Positions 10,249-22,900 of a stretch of DNA of 64,000 nucleotides are shown here, piece by piece. The DNA is from Annulohypoxylon bovei var. microspora. Taxonomy: Eukaryota; Ascomycota; Sordariomycetes; Xylariales; Hypoxylaceae. The position numbers were made by a program, and so were the translations under genes. The notes below the pieces were generated by a model. It saw nothing but the letters and a program-made list of their open reading frames with translations. It did no database searches and had not been told where the DNA came from. Numbering within the stretch: the first letter of the stretch is position 1; the number at the start of each line of letters is the position of its first letter. The DNA is taken from positions 1 through 64,000 of the forward strand of contig MU405380.1 in assembly GCA_022836615.1 (NCBI GenBank). Direction: 5' to 3'.

Positions 10249-10282
10249 GGGGTTAGGGCTGGGGTTGGGGTTAGGGTCAGGG
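10249..10282 (+). repeat. Interstitial telomere-like G-rich tract
   Basis: The sequence is built of GGGGTTAGGGCT, GGGGTT and GGGGTTAGGGTCAGGG, that is, degenerate copies of the fungal telomere repeat TTAGGG. It is too short and imperfect to be a true telomere. Confidence 0.55.
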
Positions 10283-10782
10283 TAGTCAAGGGGCATTACG
10301 AATCACTATGATTAAGATATTTTATAACTACCTATGTATTCTCCATGTGAGATGTCTCAGCAGATTTGAAAACAGTCATTTGGAAAATTAAAGAATGGGA
10401 ATTTTAAGTAAATGAAGAGTCTACATTATAGATATCTTTCTTAATACCAAGGTCAAGGCCAAAAGTTTCGCAGTATCTCTATCCCGACTCAGTCGCAGAC
10501 ATTACCTAATGGATAATTATGTCAGCGAGTTAGTAATCAATATTAGATCAGCAATGAGGTAACTTAACTAATCAATATTATGTCAGCCTTACCTAAGCTA
10601 AGCATTAGCAATATGTGCGCTGAAATTTAGTGGTTAGCCGCTATAGTCTAGGGCACTTTGTCGTTAAGATAGAGCCCCTTTCTATGTCATTAGTAGGAGA
10701 ACACCAACATATAACGTATCAAGACTTTCAATTTCATTATGTATGTACGTAGGCGCATGGGGCATCCTAACTCTCTCTTTCA

Positions 10783-13549
10783 TTACACGTTGTCATCACC
10801 GTTGTCCCTCCAAACATGGGTATCTCCTAGACTAAAAGAACTAGCAACGCTCCCTAACCCGTTATTATTCAGCGGCGGTGTAGCCGCCTGGCTGCTGCCA
10901 TTCCCATTAACGCTCTCCGTATTAGAGTCGACAGACGATTCTGAGAGAAGCGGCGGCGGATCTTGGTAAATCCAAGGTTGTTCTAGGGGAACGATAAGGC
11001 TCGGATTCACGAACCTCATTCCCTTTTCCCTATCTTCGTCTATGGTGCTCATGCGTCTCGTCAATCGAGTCTGCCGTTGCACCTGTTCTGGATCCCGATC
11101 AGGACGACTGTCCGAGCCAGGATCAGTAGCCCGCTTGATGCTCCGAAGCGCGATGAATCTTGTGAGTGGAGTGAAGCGACGCCGAGAGTAGAAGTGATAC
11201 CAAAAAGTCAAGACCACGAGTGGCACAATAAGTCCTGCGGCTATAAAAGCTGCCTGCAATACCAGAATAGCAATCATAATAACCTGAAAAGCAACGAGCC
11301 CAACAACAATACGACCACAAATGATTGGCCATGCACCACCCGTGGCGTGTTGGGGCTGGTCCATCGAATACAGCAATTGGTACTTGTATACAAAATAGCC
11401 GAGTGTGAAGTAGCAGATGCCAAGGAATAAGACGATATGTGCGCCTGGGAGAATGCTATAGACCAAGCAGAGGATGAACACTAGGAGGGCGGTCGGAAGG
11501 TAGAATCCGTAGTTGAATAGGCCGGGTTGAACAAGCTCGGCGAAGTCCCTCGGTGTCTTGGCTCCCATGCGGTAGATCGCATAGAGTGATATGCTTCCGA
11601 ATTGTAGAAGCTTAAAAGGGAATAGTCCAAGGCCTTGGAGCATGATGAAATTGAGGTAAAAGTTGTTCAAGTCTTGGATCGAACTAGCTAGTCTGCTTGC
11701 AATAGTACGGGTATCCCTTAACGAGTCGGAAATTATAGTCCAGAAGTCAGCGAGCGCCGCACTACCCGAGACCGCGTAGACGATAAAAATGTTGAAGAAT
11801 ATGAAGAAGAAATTCTTCGATATTGTGGAAAGTTCAACTTCACCTTGCGAGACCATCCCCTGAATGTTTGATAGGTAATCGTAGAGGTATGGCACCAAGA
11901 CGTTGAGCAACGAGACTACTAGAGTAGGCAAACCAGTCTGCACAAAGGCTTTAGTGATGTCATGTTGCTCAAGTAACTCCGCTAAAGAGGGTGCAATCTT
12001 TCTAATGGTGCAGATGCTAAGTAGCGATGCCAGCACCGCTACTGGAAAGAACCAAAGGATCGATAAAAACGTGATGAAAATAGTGACGGCCCAAGACTGT
12101 AGTTGGCGCTTATACCGCGGGGCATATATATTCCGCCAAATCACATCCGAAGGGGCCGGCGCAGGTTTGGTCAGTAGTTGTCCCGGTCTAGGATCGACGG
12201 TGGCCTGGACAGCCATCTGGCAAGCAGCAATAGAATCCATCGTCACGAAAGCGGTATCCGTTGGAAAATACTCCTTCCTCCTTGCTTCTCGAATCTTCTC
12301 ATCGTGACGACGAAGAGTCTCCTCGTAATAGTCGAGAGCATCGATTTTACGGCTTTGCAGCCTAAAGAGCCCGAACCGAAGTCGGATTGTTGGCCTTGCC
12401 CTCTCGACCATAAGATCTCGTAGACTACTGCTAGCTAGAAGACGTCGATTTTCCCGGGGCTCTTCGTCGTTATTCTCACCCTCTTGGGTGATACCATCTA
12501 CCGATTCGGGTTGCTGGTCATCAGATACCAAAGCCGTCGCTGGTCGTCGAGCCAGGTAAGCGCTCCATGCTTCTTCGAGCTTCCGAAGAATTCCCTGTCG
12601 TTGGGCCACCAAGGTATCGATTTCAGTCCAATTTCGACACAAGTTGACGCTTCGGACATGTCCAATCTCCAAATTTTCTACAAAATCCTTGATCTTCTCC
12701 TCTGATCTGATGTCTTGCGGAATCCCTGTCAATCGGAACGTTCGGTCTGTTATGGTCGATTGGGTACCCAAATAATCTTGCCTTATCTTGATCACCTTTA
12801 TAGTCTCCGAATTCATGAAGTACATCGTGAGGAAAGAGAAGAACCAGGTGAAAACCATGTATGCCCATAAATAACTCCAGCTCTTATCCTCCAACTCGGG
12901 ATCATCCAAGATATGTTCAACGTTCGTTGGAAAGTGGGAATCGGGTATTTGAAATAAGCCTGTATATAAAGAGTGGTTTCCGGGCGTTTTACCGGGAGGC
13001 GCGGTTGTTCCGGTATCGAAGGTATTATGAATAGGCCAAAGGACAACGAGAGCGAAGAATAATATGGTAGTAAACAAGCGGAGCGACATTTTGAAGAAGG
13101 ATAGAAACTGCGAGGTTACGTATAAGCAAACTTAGATCCAACTTGTGTTCACCATTAGGTATACTACTAGGTATAATACATACCACGAAAGCATCCAAAC
13201 CTGCAGATGCCAGCACCTGCTCCTCTGTTACCCTGTACAGCGCTGGTATCCATCCGAAGAAGCTGTCGGGAAGCGCAGGTAAAGCAATCTGAGGGTCGCT
13301 ATGTCGTTTCCGGGCAGCATAGAGGCTCTTCCATCGAGGTCTAAGGATCTATCCGAAGGAAAGGAATAATCAGCATGAGAGAATCGAGGTGAAGTAACTT
13401 TAGAACCTCGAGTAATAACTTACACAGAAAGCGACAAAGGCTGAAATACCTAGTGCTGCCGAAATTACCAACTGTACGAAAATATCCTTACTGCCAGGGC
13501 CAGCAGCCTCCTCAGCCCCACACCACTTGTCATCATCGTCAGAATGCAT
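10783..13549 (-). CDS. CSC1/OSCA/TMEM63-family calcium-permeable channel
   Basis: Three exons (13549-13424, 13348-13184, 13107-10783; introns 75 and 76 bp, all phase 0) give 871 residues. The first exon supplies an acidic N-terminus (MHSDDDDKW) and the first membrane helix; the second carries the family segment RPRWKSLYAARK and FGWIPALYRVTEEQVL. The long third exon has a cytosolic RNA-recognition-like domain with FRLTGIP and TAFVTM, then the 7-TM RSN1 core starting at IWRNIYAPRYKRQLQSW. The C-terminus is Ser/Asn-rich and probably cytosolic. Members form hyperosmolality- or stretch-gated cation channels in the plasma or internal membranes. The ATG at 13089 inside exon 3 is not the start, because the upstream exons restore the conserved N-terminus. 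Confidence 0.9.
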
Positions 13550-13966
13550 GGTTTCTGGATGATATGGCCGAGCCGAGGACGAGAGGTGTCTCGAACATTA
13601 GGGTCGGGAATCTGGGAATACGTTTCGTAATGGTGATGTTTTGAGATTTTGAGGTTCGCAGGTTCGGAAAGCTCGAGCGCCAAATCAGAAGCTATAGTGG
13701 GGCTCACCGCCAAGTGACGTACCCTGTACGGTTAGACTCTAACATGTGCCACATTTCATACTAGTAGTGGCTTGATAGCGTATCAATCATCTTAAAGGAC
13801 AGGCTTCCCATTCAGGCACTATCCTAATCAATATCCATGAACGGTAATGCGCAGCTAAAGAATATCATGGGGAGAAACTAAGGAATGTTATGAAAGGCTG
13901 ATTTCAGTCTATGTAGTCATGTTAGGTGTATATCCATTCATACAGCACTGCTCGGATGTTTCCATC
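13550..13966. other. Intergenic, nothing recognised
   Basis: This lies between the start of the channel gene and the stop of the small Ser-rich gene, both on the minus strand. It probably holds the channel promoter. Confidence 0.5.
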
Positions 13967-14317
13967 TTATGCGCCGCCCTCTCTCTTCGCATATTCATCT
14001 TCAATGCGCTCCTCATACAACTTGTCATTTTCGCGCTGCTCGTCAGACACATCTTCGATTCGACGTCCTGAGTTTAAGCCGTTGCCGCCCATAGCTCGAC
14101 CTTCGGAAGAAATTAGACGACCTGAAGCATCGTAGTCAAGGCGCTCGTGGCGGAGGGGTTCGCCCGAACGCTGTGAGGCAACGTGTGTTGTAGTACCTGC
14201 CGGGTCACTTGTGGTGTGCTCAGCGTACCGCGACCCCGTGATCTTCCCGTCACGAGTAGTAGATGACGAAAAAGAGACTGAGGATGAACTGTAACTGTAG
14301 TTTTTGTTTGACGACAT
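13967..14317 (-). CDS. Small Ser-rich hydrophilic protein, 116 aa
   Basis: This is a single-exon 116-residue protein. The first 25 residues are mostly Ser/Tyr (SYSSSSVSFSSS). The rest is charged, with RYAEHTTSDPAGTTTHVASQ in the middle and an acidic/basic helix (EERIEDEYAKREGG) at the end. It has no signal peptide and no membrane segment. The even composition and lack of shadowing support a real gene. Similar small Ser-rich proteins are common in filamentous ascomycetes, but I know no function. Possibly intrinsically disordered. Confidence 0.6.
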   Translation of the reverse strand: MSSNKNYSYSSSSVSFSSSTTRDGKITGSRYAEHTTSDPAGTTTHVASQRSGEPLRHERLDYDASGRLISSEGRAMGGNGLNSGRRIEDVSDEQRENDKLYEERIEDEYAKREGGA

Positions 14318-15539
14318 GATGAATTCAGTTGACTTGCATTAGATGTGTTGATTGTTTTCAAGAATTATTAGGTTGATCAGGATACGAGCGGCAAGTTTAT
14401 AGGAACTTAGAAGCTTTCAGTTTATAATTGAAAAGGTGTACGTGGATTACCTGCGTGAATTGATATATCAGACGTCATAGTGGTGTGCTAGCATCTCGAT
14501 ACTTCCAATTAATTACATCATATCATAGCTGTTTGTTCCTTCTTTTTGCCACTTCTCTAAAATGCAAGAGATTATTGAGAGAGAAACTACATTCATTCAT
14601 ATTCCCCAATTCCCTAAGACAACCACTTAGCTGCCTACAGGCTACATGTAAGTACCGGTACCTTACATGTAAAACTCCTACCAAACCCTTCTAGAACCAA
14701 TTGAAAGTCCCGAAAAATCTAAGCAAATTTGCCCTGCCCTCTCTCCCCGCAGAGCGCTAAACTTTACTTGCACTACCTCAACACTAGGTGACCCGTAACA
14801 TATCTACTCCGTACGTTTCGTTTCTAGTAACAAATCATAAGAGTGTTTATGCGAAAATGAATGGAAGTATGTAATAAAGATGGTCTTAGAAGATCAACTC
14901 TACTATCTACTTATATAATTGATTTTCGAATCTCGATTCTCAATAGCTGAATGGCTCACCCCACCATGGGATTGACCCAAGCTGAATGCCCAAGTTGCCA
15001 TACACCCCGATCACAACAAGGAATAGAAGAACTCAGTAACCTTTTATCCCAAAGCATCAAATTCAAGATATATATCACTCCGATAACATAGAACAGGCAG
15101 ACCAACTCTTCGTTATGCCAAAGCTCCAGAATTCTAGGCTGTAAAAGAGTACCCAGCCTTAGGAATAGTGACAGCCAACATCATCTCTCAACCGAGCCAG
15201 TGTGAACTTTGTCGATATTAGACACCTCTTTGATTGCTTCATGTCACAGCGAGGCTTTTGGCGTAAACCTTGTCCACGCCAAAAGACTCATCCACCTGGC
15301 AAAACCCTACCTGAAGGCTCCCAAGATGGCGGAACTTTATCGGAGAAAGAGTCAGTTATTTAAATGTAACTATATAAGTTCAAGAGTATTCTTCATCCAT
15401 CCCCATCCCCACCCCTATCCCTATCCCATCAGCTGACTATCCCTAGAGCAAGCTCATTCAACCAACGCAGGAACATTGTTGCGTGATTAAAGCTGCATCC
15501 CTGAACAACTTTACGTCTACTTGCTCTAAAACCAACACT
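14318..15539. other. Intergenic, nothing recognised
   Basis: No ORF with family resemblance was seen. A short C-rich run (CCCCATCCCCACCCC) lies about 120 bases upstream of the 2EXR gene start, near 15400-15430. Confidence 0.5.
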
Positions 15540-16337
15540 ATGTCTTTTATCTCTAATGAAATAGATCTTGATGCGGCCGAGAAGTTTACGGCAGCGCCCG
15601 ACCACGACGCTCAGTTGCTCTGTCACTTCACCATGCGCGATGAAGACGCCGCAGTCATCTCCAACGTACAGGTCTATACTCGGAAATGGCTTCCAGTCCC
15701 CAACGGAGTTAAGTCTACCCAGAACACAATCACACCTCTAGGGATGTTTGGGCGCCTCCCCCAAAACATCAGGCATATGATATACGATCTTGTATGCCAT
15801 CCCAGGTTCACCAATTTCGATTTCACCCAGCAACAGGTCTTCTGGCCGCAGGAACTTCCCCTGGTAGCAGATTTTTCGGTTCCGGCGCTCGCCCACGTGT
15901 GCCGAGAGATGAGGCGGTACGCCATGTGCAGATATCAACTCGTGTGGTGGAGTAGCAAAAGGGTGGTGTCCAAAATTAATCGTAGTATAGAGCCTAGCTC
16001 TATGCATCAAGAAGAAACTACGAGATCCGGGTTCGGAGTCTTTCAGCCCGACGAAGACGTTATCGAGATACACATGGAAACGATAGACTCGGATGTGGAA
16101 TTGGGTGAGCATGCGACAGTAGAATGGAACGATCTAACTCAGGCACCTATTTTGACGGAGTTGTCGACGCGACAGGTCTCTTATCCTCTACCGGAACTGT
16201 TTTTCTCCCCGCTCTCGAGAACATTTGAGTTGGAGGATACATTCCTAACTCTAATCCCTAAGCAATCTGCAATGTGGGAGAAGACCTGGAAGAAAGATTG
16301 TCGCAACAAATTTCAACCAACCTTGAGGAAGATTTAG
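15540..16337 (+). CDS. 2EXR domain protein
   Basis: The first ATG in frame is at 15540, giving 265 residues; the open frame extends upstream but without ATG. Near residues 69-84 is FGRLPQNIRHMIYDLV, the 2EXR signature (F-x-x-LP-x-x-x-R-x-x-I/M-W/Y). It is followed by the usual HVCREMRRYAM segment about 50 residues later. 2EXR proteins are abundant in filamentous ascomycetes and have no established biochemical role. Length is typical. No membrane segment or signal peptide is visible. Confidence 0.75.
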   Translation: MSFISNEIDLDAAEKFTAAPDHDAQLLCHFTMRDEDAAVISNVQVYTRKWLPVPNGVKSTQNTITPLGMFGRLPQNIRHMIYDLVCHPRFTNFDFTQQQVFWPQELPLVADFSVPALAHVCREMRRYAMCRYQLVWWSSKRVVSKINRSIEPSSMHQEETTRSGFGVFQPDEDVIEIHMETIDSDVELGEHATVEWNDLTQAPILTELSTRQVSYPLPELFFSPLSRTFELEDTFLTLIPKQSAMWEKTWKKDCRNKFQPTLRKI

Positions 16338-18082
16338 GCACGGGTACATTATGTAAGTGTAGCAGTATTACAAGCAGGTATAATTCAAATTGAACAATTT
16401 ATCTCCAATTTCGAAAACTATTTATATCCTGCCGAGTCTTGGTTTCTCATGCTATGTCGTGTGGACTCGATATAACATGATACTTATCTAGGAGACCACT
16501 AAAGTGTGCTCGGCAACACTCTCCTATCAACGGTGGTTAAGAAGGAACACTGCGTATCTTCAACTTTCGAAGTCCTGACTTCAGTGACTCTTGCTTCTTA
16601 CCCTTGCCGAAACTAGTAGTTAAGCATTTCATTCAAACAATAGTTGGATCTGCGGAGAGTCACCTTTTAGCCCTATCTCGGCTTCTCCTTCTAAGACGGG
16701 CGGTTTCGCATCTAGTAACAGCTCTACGACGTTACTAGTCATCGCCAGCTGAAGAGTAGTGCCGAGACTTCTCTTACTTAGTAACGGGCTAAGCCTTGCG
16801 GATGTCATCGGACTATTTGCATGCGCATGGATGACGGTCGCACACGAAATGCCAGGGCTGTAGGGTCGGGCAGGGCGGAATAAATTGAATAAGGCTCGAA
16901 ATATAAGCTTAATCAATGTTAGCTTTACAAGTCTCATCTCCAGGAAGCTACAGGCCGCCAACGACACCTTGCCGGCCCGGCCAAGGCACCGGGTCAACCC
17001 TCCCATCCATTGACATTGAGGACATTGTTAGGAATTTTAGGAAACCGAAGAAAACAACTAGTTAGTTATCTAGGTACTATTCGTCCCTTGGTTATTTAAG
17101 ACCAACTGTATTCGTATATAGCAATTCTCAGGCATACCTTTGTGTTCTAAATGCTATCTCAACTGATTTAAGTTAATCTTAGAAAGGGGCTTTCGCTGTT
17201 ACCGATAGTCTAAACCCAAATGTAGAATTACTCTAAGTCACAGGAGGTCTAGATAAGCAACGAATTAAGGCCTCCCGGTGAGACAATACAAAAGTCCATT
17301 GTCTTCATGAAATGATGTCTAGGTTAACCTAGGTGGTGAATATAGGGGTTACGTACCTAGAATAATCATAGCCTCGTTTTACCCTATGTGCCACGACTCG
17401 GCAGCTCGTCGAGGAGGTGCGGTAAACGCGGACATGCTAGTACTTAATAAAGATATATTAGTCGCCGATGGGTTCCGTACCTTTCTTGCTGGCTATAGAT
17501 TAAGTGAATAAGGAAGGTCCCTGCAGCCTTTGGTGTTGTATGACTAATATCGGATACATCTGGATGCCCTACATCGCCCAAGGGAGCACGATGAGGCTGA
17601 GATATCTCAGGTCCCGTATTACCAAACAAGGAATTTTATATAGAACAGGATATAGGTGATGTGATATCTGTTACCTAGAATATGGACATCGCTGATACCG
17701 AGAATGCCCTCAAAACCAAGGTCTTGAAAATAGGGGGTCTAAATACCGACCTAGGATTTGCAGTTAGTAACGATCTCCCTGTAAGCTACCAAAGTACCTA
17801 CATTTACGGCCAACCCGCTCTCGCCAATCTAGTACTGCACGAGCTACCTAGATCTGTTCTGTAAAGTCTCACACACTGTCACTGACTGGCAGTTTAAGGG
17901 ATACTTACATAGGCATATAAGGGCCGGCGTTAAGTCGAAAAAAATGTGTAGCGAAGACGGTTGAAGATATCTTGCCTTCGTGTGCTAACCTTCGTGGTAT
18001 CAAACTGTCATTCAAAATCAGTGGGATACTTAATAGCTATTACTTTTCCCCAATTTACTTCTTGAGTTAAGAACAAATCACG
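16338..18082. other. Intergenic, nothing recognised
   Basis: A 125-codon minus-strand frame at 16629-17006 and shorter ORFs lack any recognisable feature. No repeat structure was noticed. Confidence 0.45.
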
Positions 18083-19487
18083 ATGAAGACCGTCTATCTC
18101 TTCCTTACAGCTTTGGCCCCCCTTGTTTCTGCTGAAGCGCCACTCGTTAATAGAGATGTCGCCGATAGCATTGCCGATAACTACATCGTAGTTATGAAAA
18201 AGGCCGACTCGAAGACGCTTCAAGCACACTACCGGCAAATACATACTACTTCTCAGCGTATCGACGATGGAAACCAAGGAGTCGTGAGAACTTACGAGGT
18301 TCAAGGGTTCAATGGTTACCATATCGAATGTGATAACGCAACTCTTGAGAGCATCCGAAAGAATCCCACTGTAAGCTGATTGTGAACTCTCAATGAGGCG
18401 ATTCTAACAAGAATAAGGTCGACTATGTTGCTCAAGATGGTAGAGTGACTGCACAAAGCGTTATTCCCAACGATGTTCCTAGGTCAGGTCCGACTGCGAA
18501 CACATGGGGTCTGGGCCGAATCTCCCACCGAGACTCTGGCATCGCAACTTATGTTGACGAAAACGACGCCCCAACGTATGCCTATATGTTGGACACTGGG
18601 ATTCGCGTGACCCATCAGGTACGTTCCCTTTCGCCTGGAATTGTACTATAAGCTAACTGGGCTCAGGAGTTCGGAGGCCGTGCGATATTTGGTCATAATT
18701 TTATCAAGGGATCCCAGGTTAATACCCTAATGATGTATCTTATATCGAATATGCTAATGCGGGATAGGATATTGATGATAACGGACACGGAACCCATACG
18801 GCTGCAACGGTAGGAGGCAATACTGTTGGAGTCGACAATAGTACTACACTCATTGCCGTGAAGGTTTTAGATCAAGATTCGTCTGGATCCTGGTCTGGAA
18901 TCATCGCCGGCGTACAATGGGGTGAGTCTCATTATGAGTGGACCATTCTTAACATGAGACTGACTTCGATAGCGGTAAATGACGCCCAGTCGCAGGGCAG
19001 GATCAGCCGATCTGTGATTAACATGTCGATAGGGGGACCCAAGTTCCAGCCCCTAAACGATTGTGTTAAAAGCGCTGTTGATGCCGGTATGACCATAATA
19101 GCGGCAGCAAGCAACTACGGTGTCGACGCGTGCACGTACAGCCCAGCCTCAGCGCCCGAGGCCATCACAGTGGCGGCTGTCGATGAATCCGACAATCGGC
19201 CTAGTTGGTCGAACTATGGGACTTGTGTCGACATATTTGGCCCCGGCAATAACATCTATTCGGCCTGGAACAACAGCGACACGGAATACCAGACCCTGAG
19301 CGGAACTAGTATGGCAAGTCCTCACGTTGCCGGGCTGGTCACATACTTGTTTTCGCGAGAGTTCATAACAGGACAGATAGATGTGACTAACCGCCTGATG
19401 CAACTTGGGACCCAGAACAAGGTGCAGAACACGAATGGAAGCCCGAATTTGATCGCCTTCAACGGCAATAAAGCTGAGCTGTATTAG
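18083..19487 (+). CDS. Secreted subtilisin-like serine protease (S8, proteinase K-like)
   Basis: Five exons (18083-18370, 18418-18618, 18667-18717, 18768-18921, 18973-19487) encode 402 residues, the usual length of fungal proteinase K/PR1/oryzin precursors. A signal peptide (about 1-18) and an I9-type propeptide with YIVVMKK are followed by the catalytic triad. Asp is at about 155 in MLDTG, His at about 187 in DNGHGTH, and Ser at about 344 in GTSMASPHVAG. The oxyanion Asn is in AAASNYG (about 279), where the more usual residue before Asn is Gly. The fourth intron (18922-18972, 51 bp) has no stop and keeps the frame if retained; removing it restores GVQWAVNDAQ. It is predicted to be extracellular and degradative. 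Pathogenic or saprotrophic use cannot be told from sequence. Confidence 0.9.
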
Positions 19488-19948
19488 GGGGGTTAGCATT
19501 TGTCGATGTTTTCAAACATTTTCAGTAATCAGTAGTCGATAATCTTTTAGAGAAGGAATATAGGGTATATATGCGAGAATGGACATTTAAAATACAATCA
19601 TAGATAGTATATATAAGATAAAACTTACCTCAAGTAATGACGTGATAATGACCATTGGTACGAAGTAAAGAATAGAGAATTATGAGATTTTGGCTCTAAA
19701 GTCCGGCAGTCCCGGTAGCGGAGTACCCCCTAAACGTTGGGGTACGTGCCCCATAACTCAATGCAGACAGGTAGGGGCGCCCCTGAAGCTTCAACTGGTC
19801 TGTGCTGGACACTTAACGCGTCCGCTAATTTCAGACGCGTCTGACTTCAGCTCTAACCATTTCCATGAGCGAATCCCATCCCCAAAACACATCAACGAAA
19901 CGAGGCCTTAAAGAGTTCGAAGTGCGAGTGGATTTCGCTATTTCCAGA
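19488..19948. other. Intergenic, upstream of MSH3
   Basis: Nothing is recognised beyond the alternative MSH3 start codon at 19865. Confidence 0.45.
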
Positions 19949-22900
19949 ATGCCGGGCCAACCCAAAGAGAAGAAGCAGCAATCTCTTACCAATTTCTTCA
20001 CCCCGAAGACTGTTAATGGCCTAGTTGCCTCTCTCCAAAAGCCACAGACTCAAGATGCCGACGTCCCCGTTTTTAGCAAACCCCCCGAGAGCTCCCGCAA
20101 GCGACCTCTCCAAGAAGATACCGACAACGGAAACGATACGCCACTGAAGAAGAAGTCAAAAGGGAAAGCAAAAGCAAAAGCGAAAGAAGTAGAGAATAAG
20201 GATGACGATTTAGAAGAGCCAGCCCCCAAGTCTCCTACCCTAGCTCCAAGCAAACCGAGTGCTCGTACGGAACGTTACCTTTATAATGGATCGGGTTCTC
20301 ACGAGGATGTACCGGAAGAAGATGGAGAACCTACTGCTGCCGAGAAGCGGAAGAGGGAAGAGCTGCACCGCAAGTTCGTGCAGAAGCTTGGGCGACCGGA
20401 TAGCATGGCATATGGCAAACATCGAGGTGGCAAAGGAGACGATGATACTCAAGCTATGGACGAGGACGCAGAAGACGGCGAAGAGGAAGAACCGCCGCCA
20501 CCACCCACAAAGGGGAAGAAGAAGGGTTCCAAGACGGGGAAACTCACACCGATGGAGATTCAGTTCCTCGACATCAAAAGGAAGCATATGGACACCGTAT
20601 TGATCGTCGAGGTCGGATACAAGTTCAAGTTCTTCGGCGAGGATGCCCGTACTGCCTCCAAAGAGCTTAGCATCGTGTGCATACCTGGAAAGTTCCGATA
20701 CGACGAGCATCCATCCGAGGCACATCTCGACAGATTCGCGTCTGCCAGTATTCCAGTGCACCGGCTACCGGTACATGCCAAGCGATTGGTAGCGGCTGGC
20801 CACAAGGTCGGAGTTGTTCGCCAGGTCGAGACTGCAGCGCTGAAGAAAGTTGGAGACAATCGCAACGCTCCTTTCACGAGGAAGCTCACGAATGTCTACA
20901 CGAAAGGCACGTATGTCGATGAGATTGGTGAGTTAGACCAAGGCGGTTCAGGAGCTCCCGCGGGCGGGTACCTGCTTTGCCTTACCGAGACGAAATCCAA
21001 AGGCTGGGGTACCGATGAGAAGGTCGATGTTGGTATTATCGCAGTACAGCCTGCAACTGGTGATATCATATATGATAGCTTCGAAGATGGCTTTATGCGC
21101 AGCGAAATCGAAACAAGGTTACTGCATATCTCGCCGTGCGAATTCCTCATCGTCGGCGAGCTCTCTAAAGCTACGGATAAGCTCCTCCAGCATCTATCCG
21201 GTAGCGCCACCAACGTGTTTGGCGACAGGAGCAGGATTGAAAGGATTCCGAAGTCCAAGACCATTGCTGCCGAAGCGTACTCTCATGTTGCTCAATTCTA
21301 CTCTGCCAAACTCAAAGAGGCTTCCAAGGATAACAATGATCAAGCCAGTGCACTTCTGGACAAGGTTCTAAAGTTGCCGGAGTCTGTCACAATTTGCTTG
21401 TCCTCTATGATCAACCACCTCAAGGAGTACGGTCTGGAGCACATATTTGACTTGACCAAATACTTCCAATCTTTCAGTGCACGCCAGCACATGCTAGTCA
21501 ACGGCACCACCTTGGAGAGTTTAGAAGTATATCGCAACCAGACCGATCATACCGAAAAAGGCAGCCTTTTCTGGGCACTCGATAAAACTGTGACTCGGTT
21601 CGGGCAGAGACTTCTGCGTAAGTGGATCGGCCGCCCCCTTTTAGACAAAGAACGCCTTGAGGAGCGCGTGACTGCTGTCGAGGAGCTCCTGGAGAACGCC
21701 TCGACCGCCAAAGTCGACCAATTGGATCATCTATTGAAAACCACCAAGACAGACCTTGAGAGGAGCCTAATTCGTATATACTATGGAAAATGCACACGTC
21801 CTGAGCTTCTGTCTGTACTCCAAACACTACAGAGGATTGCAATGGAATTTTCGCGCGTGAAATCAACTGCAGATACGGGTTTCAAGGCAGACGCGATCAG
21901 CACGGCCATCTCTTCACTGCCGTTAATCCTACCTATTGTTCTGTCATACCTTAACCGTATCAACGCGGACGCTGCGCGAAGAGATGACAAGTACACGTTC
22001 TTCCGGGAGAGCGAAGAGACGGACGACATCACGGAGCATAAGCTAGGTATCGCGTCAGTAGAGCAAGATTTAGACGCCCATCGCAAGGTGGCCGCCCAGA
22101 CTCTTGGTAAAAAGACCCCCGTGCCCTACGCCACCGTCTCCGGCATCGAGTACCTCGTCGAGGTACCCAATGCCGATATTAAGCGCGTCCCGGCCTCCTG
22201 GCTCAAGATCAGCGGCACCAAGAAGCTGTCGCGTTTCCATACCCCCGAGGTCGTGCGCCTGATATCGGAACGCGACCAGCATAAGGAGGCCCTCTCAGCC
22301 GCCTGTGACACTGCCTTCTCGTCCCTCCTCGAAGGCATCGCGGCGGACTACCAACCCCTCCGCGACGCCGTCTCCTCCCTCGCCACCATAGACTGTCTCC
22401 TCTCCCTCTCCAAAGTCGCCGCCCTGCCGGGGTATTCCAAGCCTACATTCCTCCCCTCGGACACGCCCCCCACCATCTCCGTAACGGGGGGCCGGCACCC
22501 CATCGCCGAGCAGACCCTGACCACGTCGTACATCCCCTTCAGCACCTCGCTCTCCTCGCCCGCGCACCTCGCGCACCTAATCACCGGCCCCAACATGGGC
22601 GGCAAGTCCTCCTTCGTGCGGGCCGTCGCGCTGCTCGTGCTGCTAGCGCAGATCGGCTCCTTCGTGCCCGCCACCTCCCTGACCCTTACGCTCGCCGACG
22701 CGATATACACGCGCATGGGCGCGCGCGACAACCTGTTCGCGGGGGAGTCCACCTTCATGGTCGAGGTGAGCGAGACGGCGCGCATCCTGCGCGCCGCCAC
22801 CCCGCGCTCCCTCGTCGTCCTCGACGAGCTCGGCCGCGGCACCAGCACCCACGACGGCGCCGCCATCGCGCACGCCGTCCTCGAGCACGTCGTCAACGAG

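Larger units (their letters stand above)
9240..10782. other. Intergenic with degenerate telomere-like tract
   Basis: No recognised gene lies here. A 75-codon ORF at 9912-10139 is listed separately as doubtful. At 10249-10282 there is a short TTAGGG-like run. A weakly tRNA-like stretch near 9795-9870 does not fold. Confidence 0.5.

Noticed and set aside
16629..17006. 125-codon minus-strand ORF
   Set aside because: No domain, signal or neighbour support; composition looks random.
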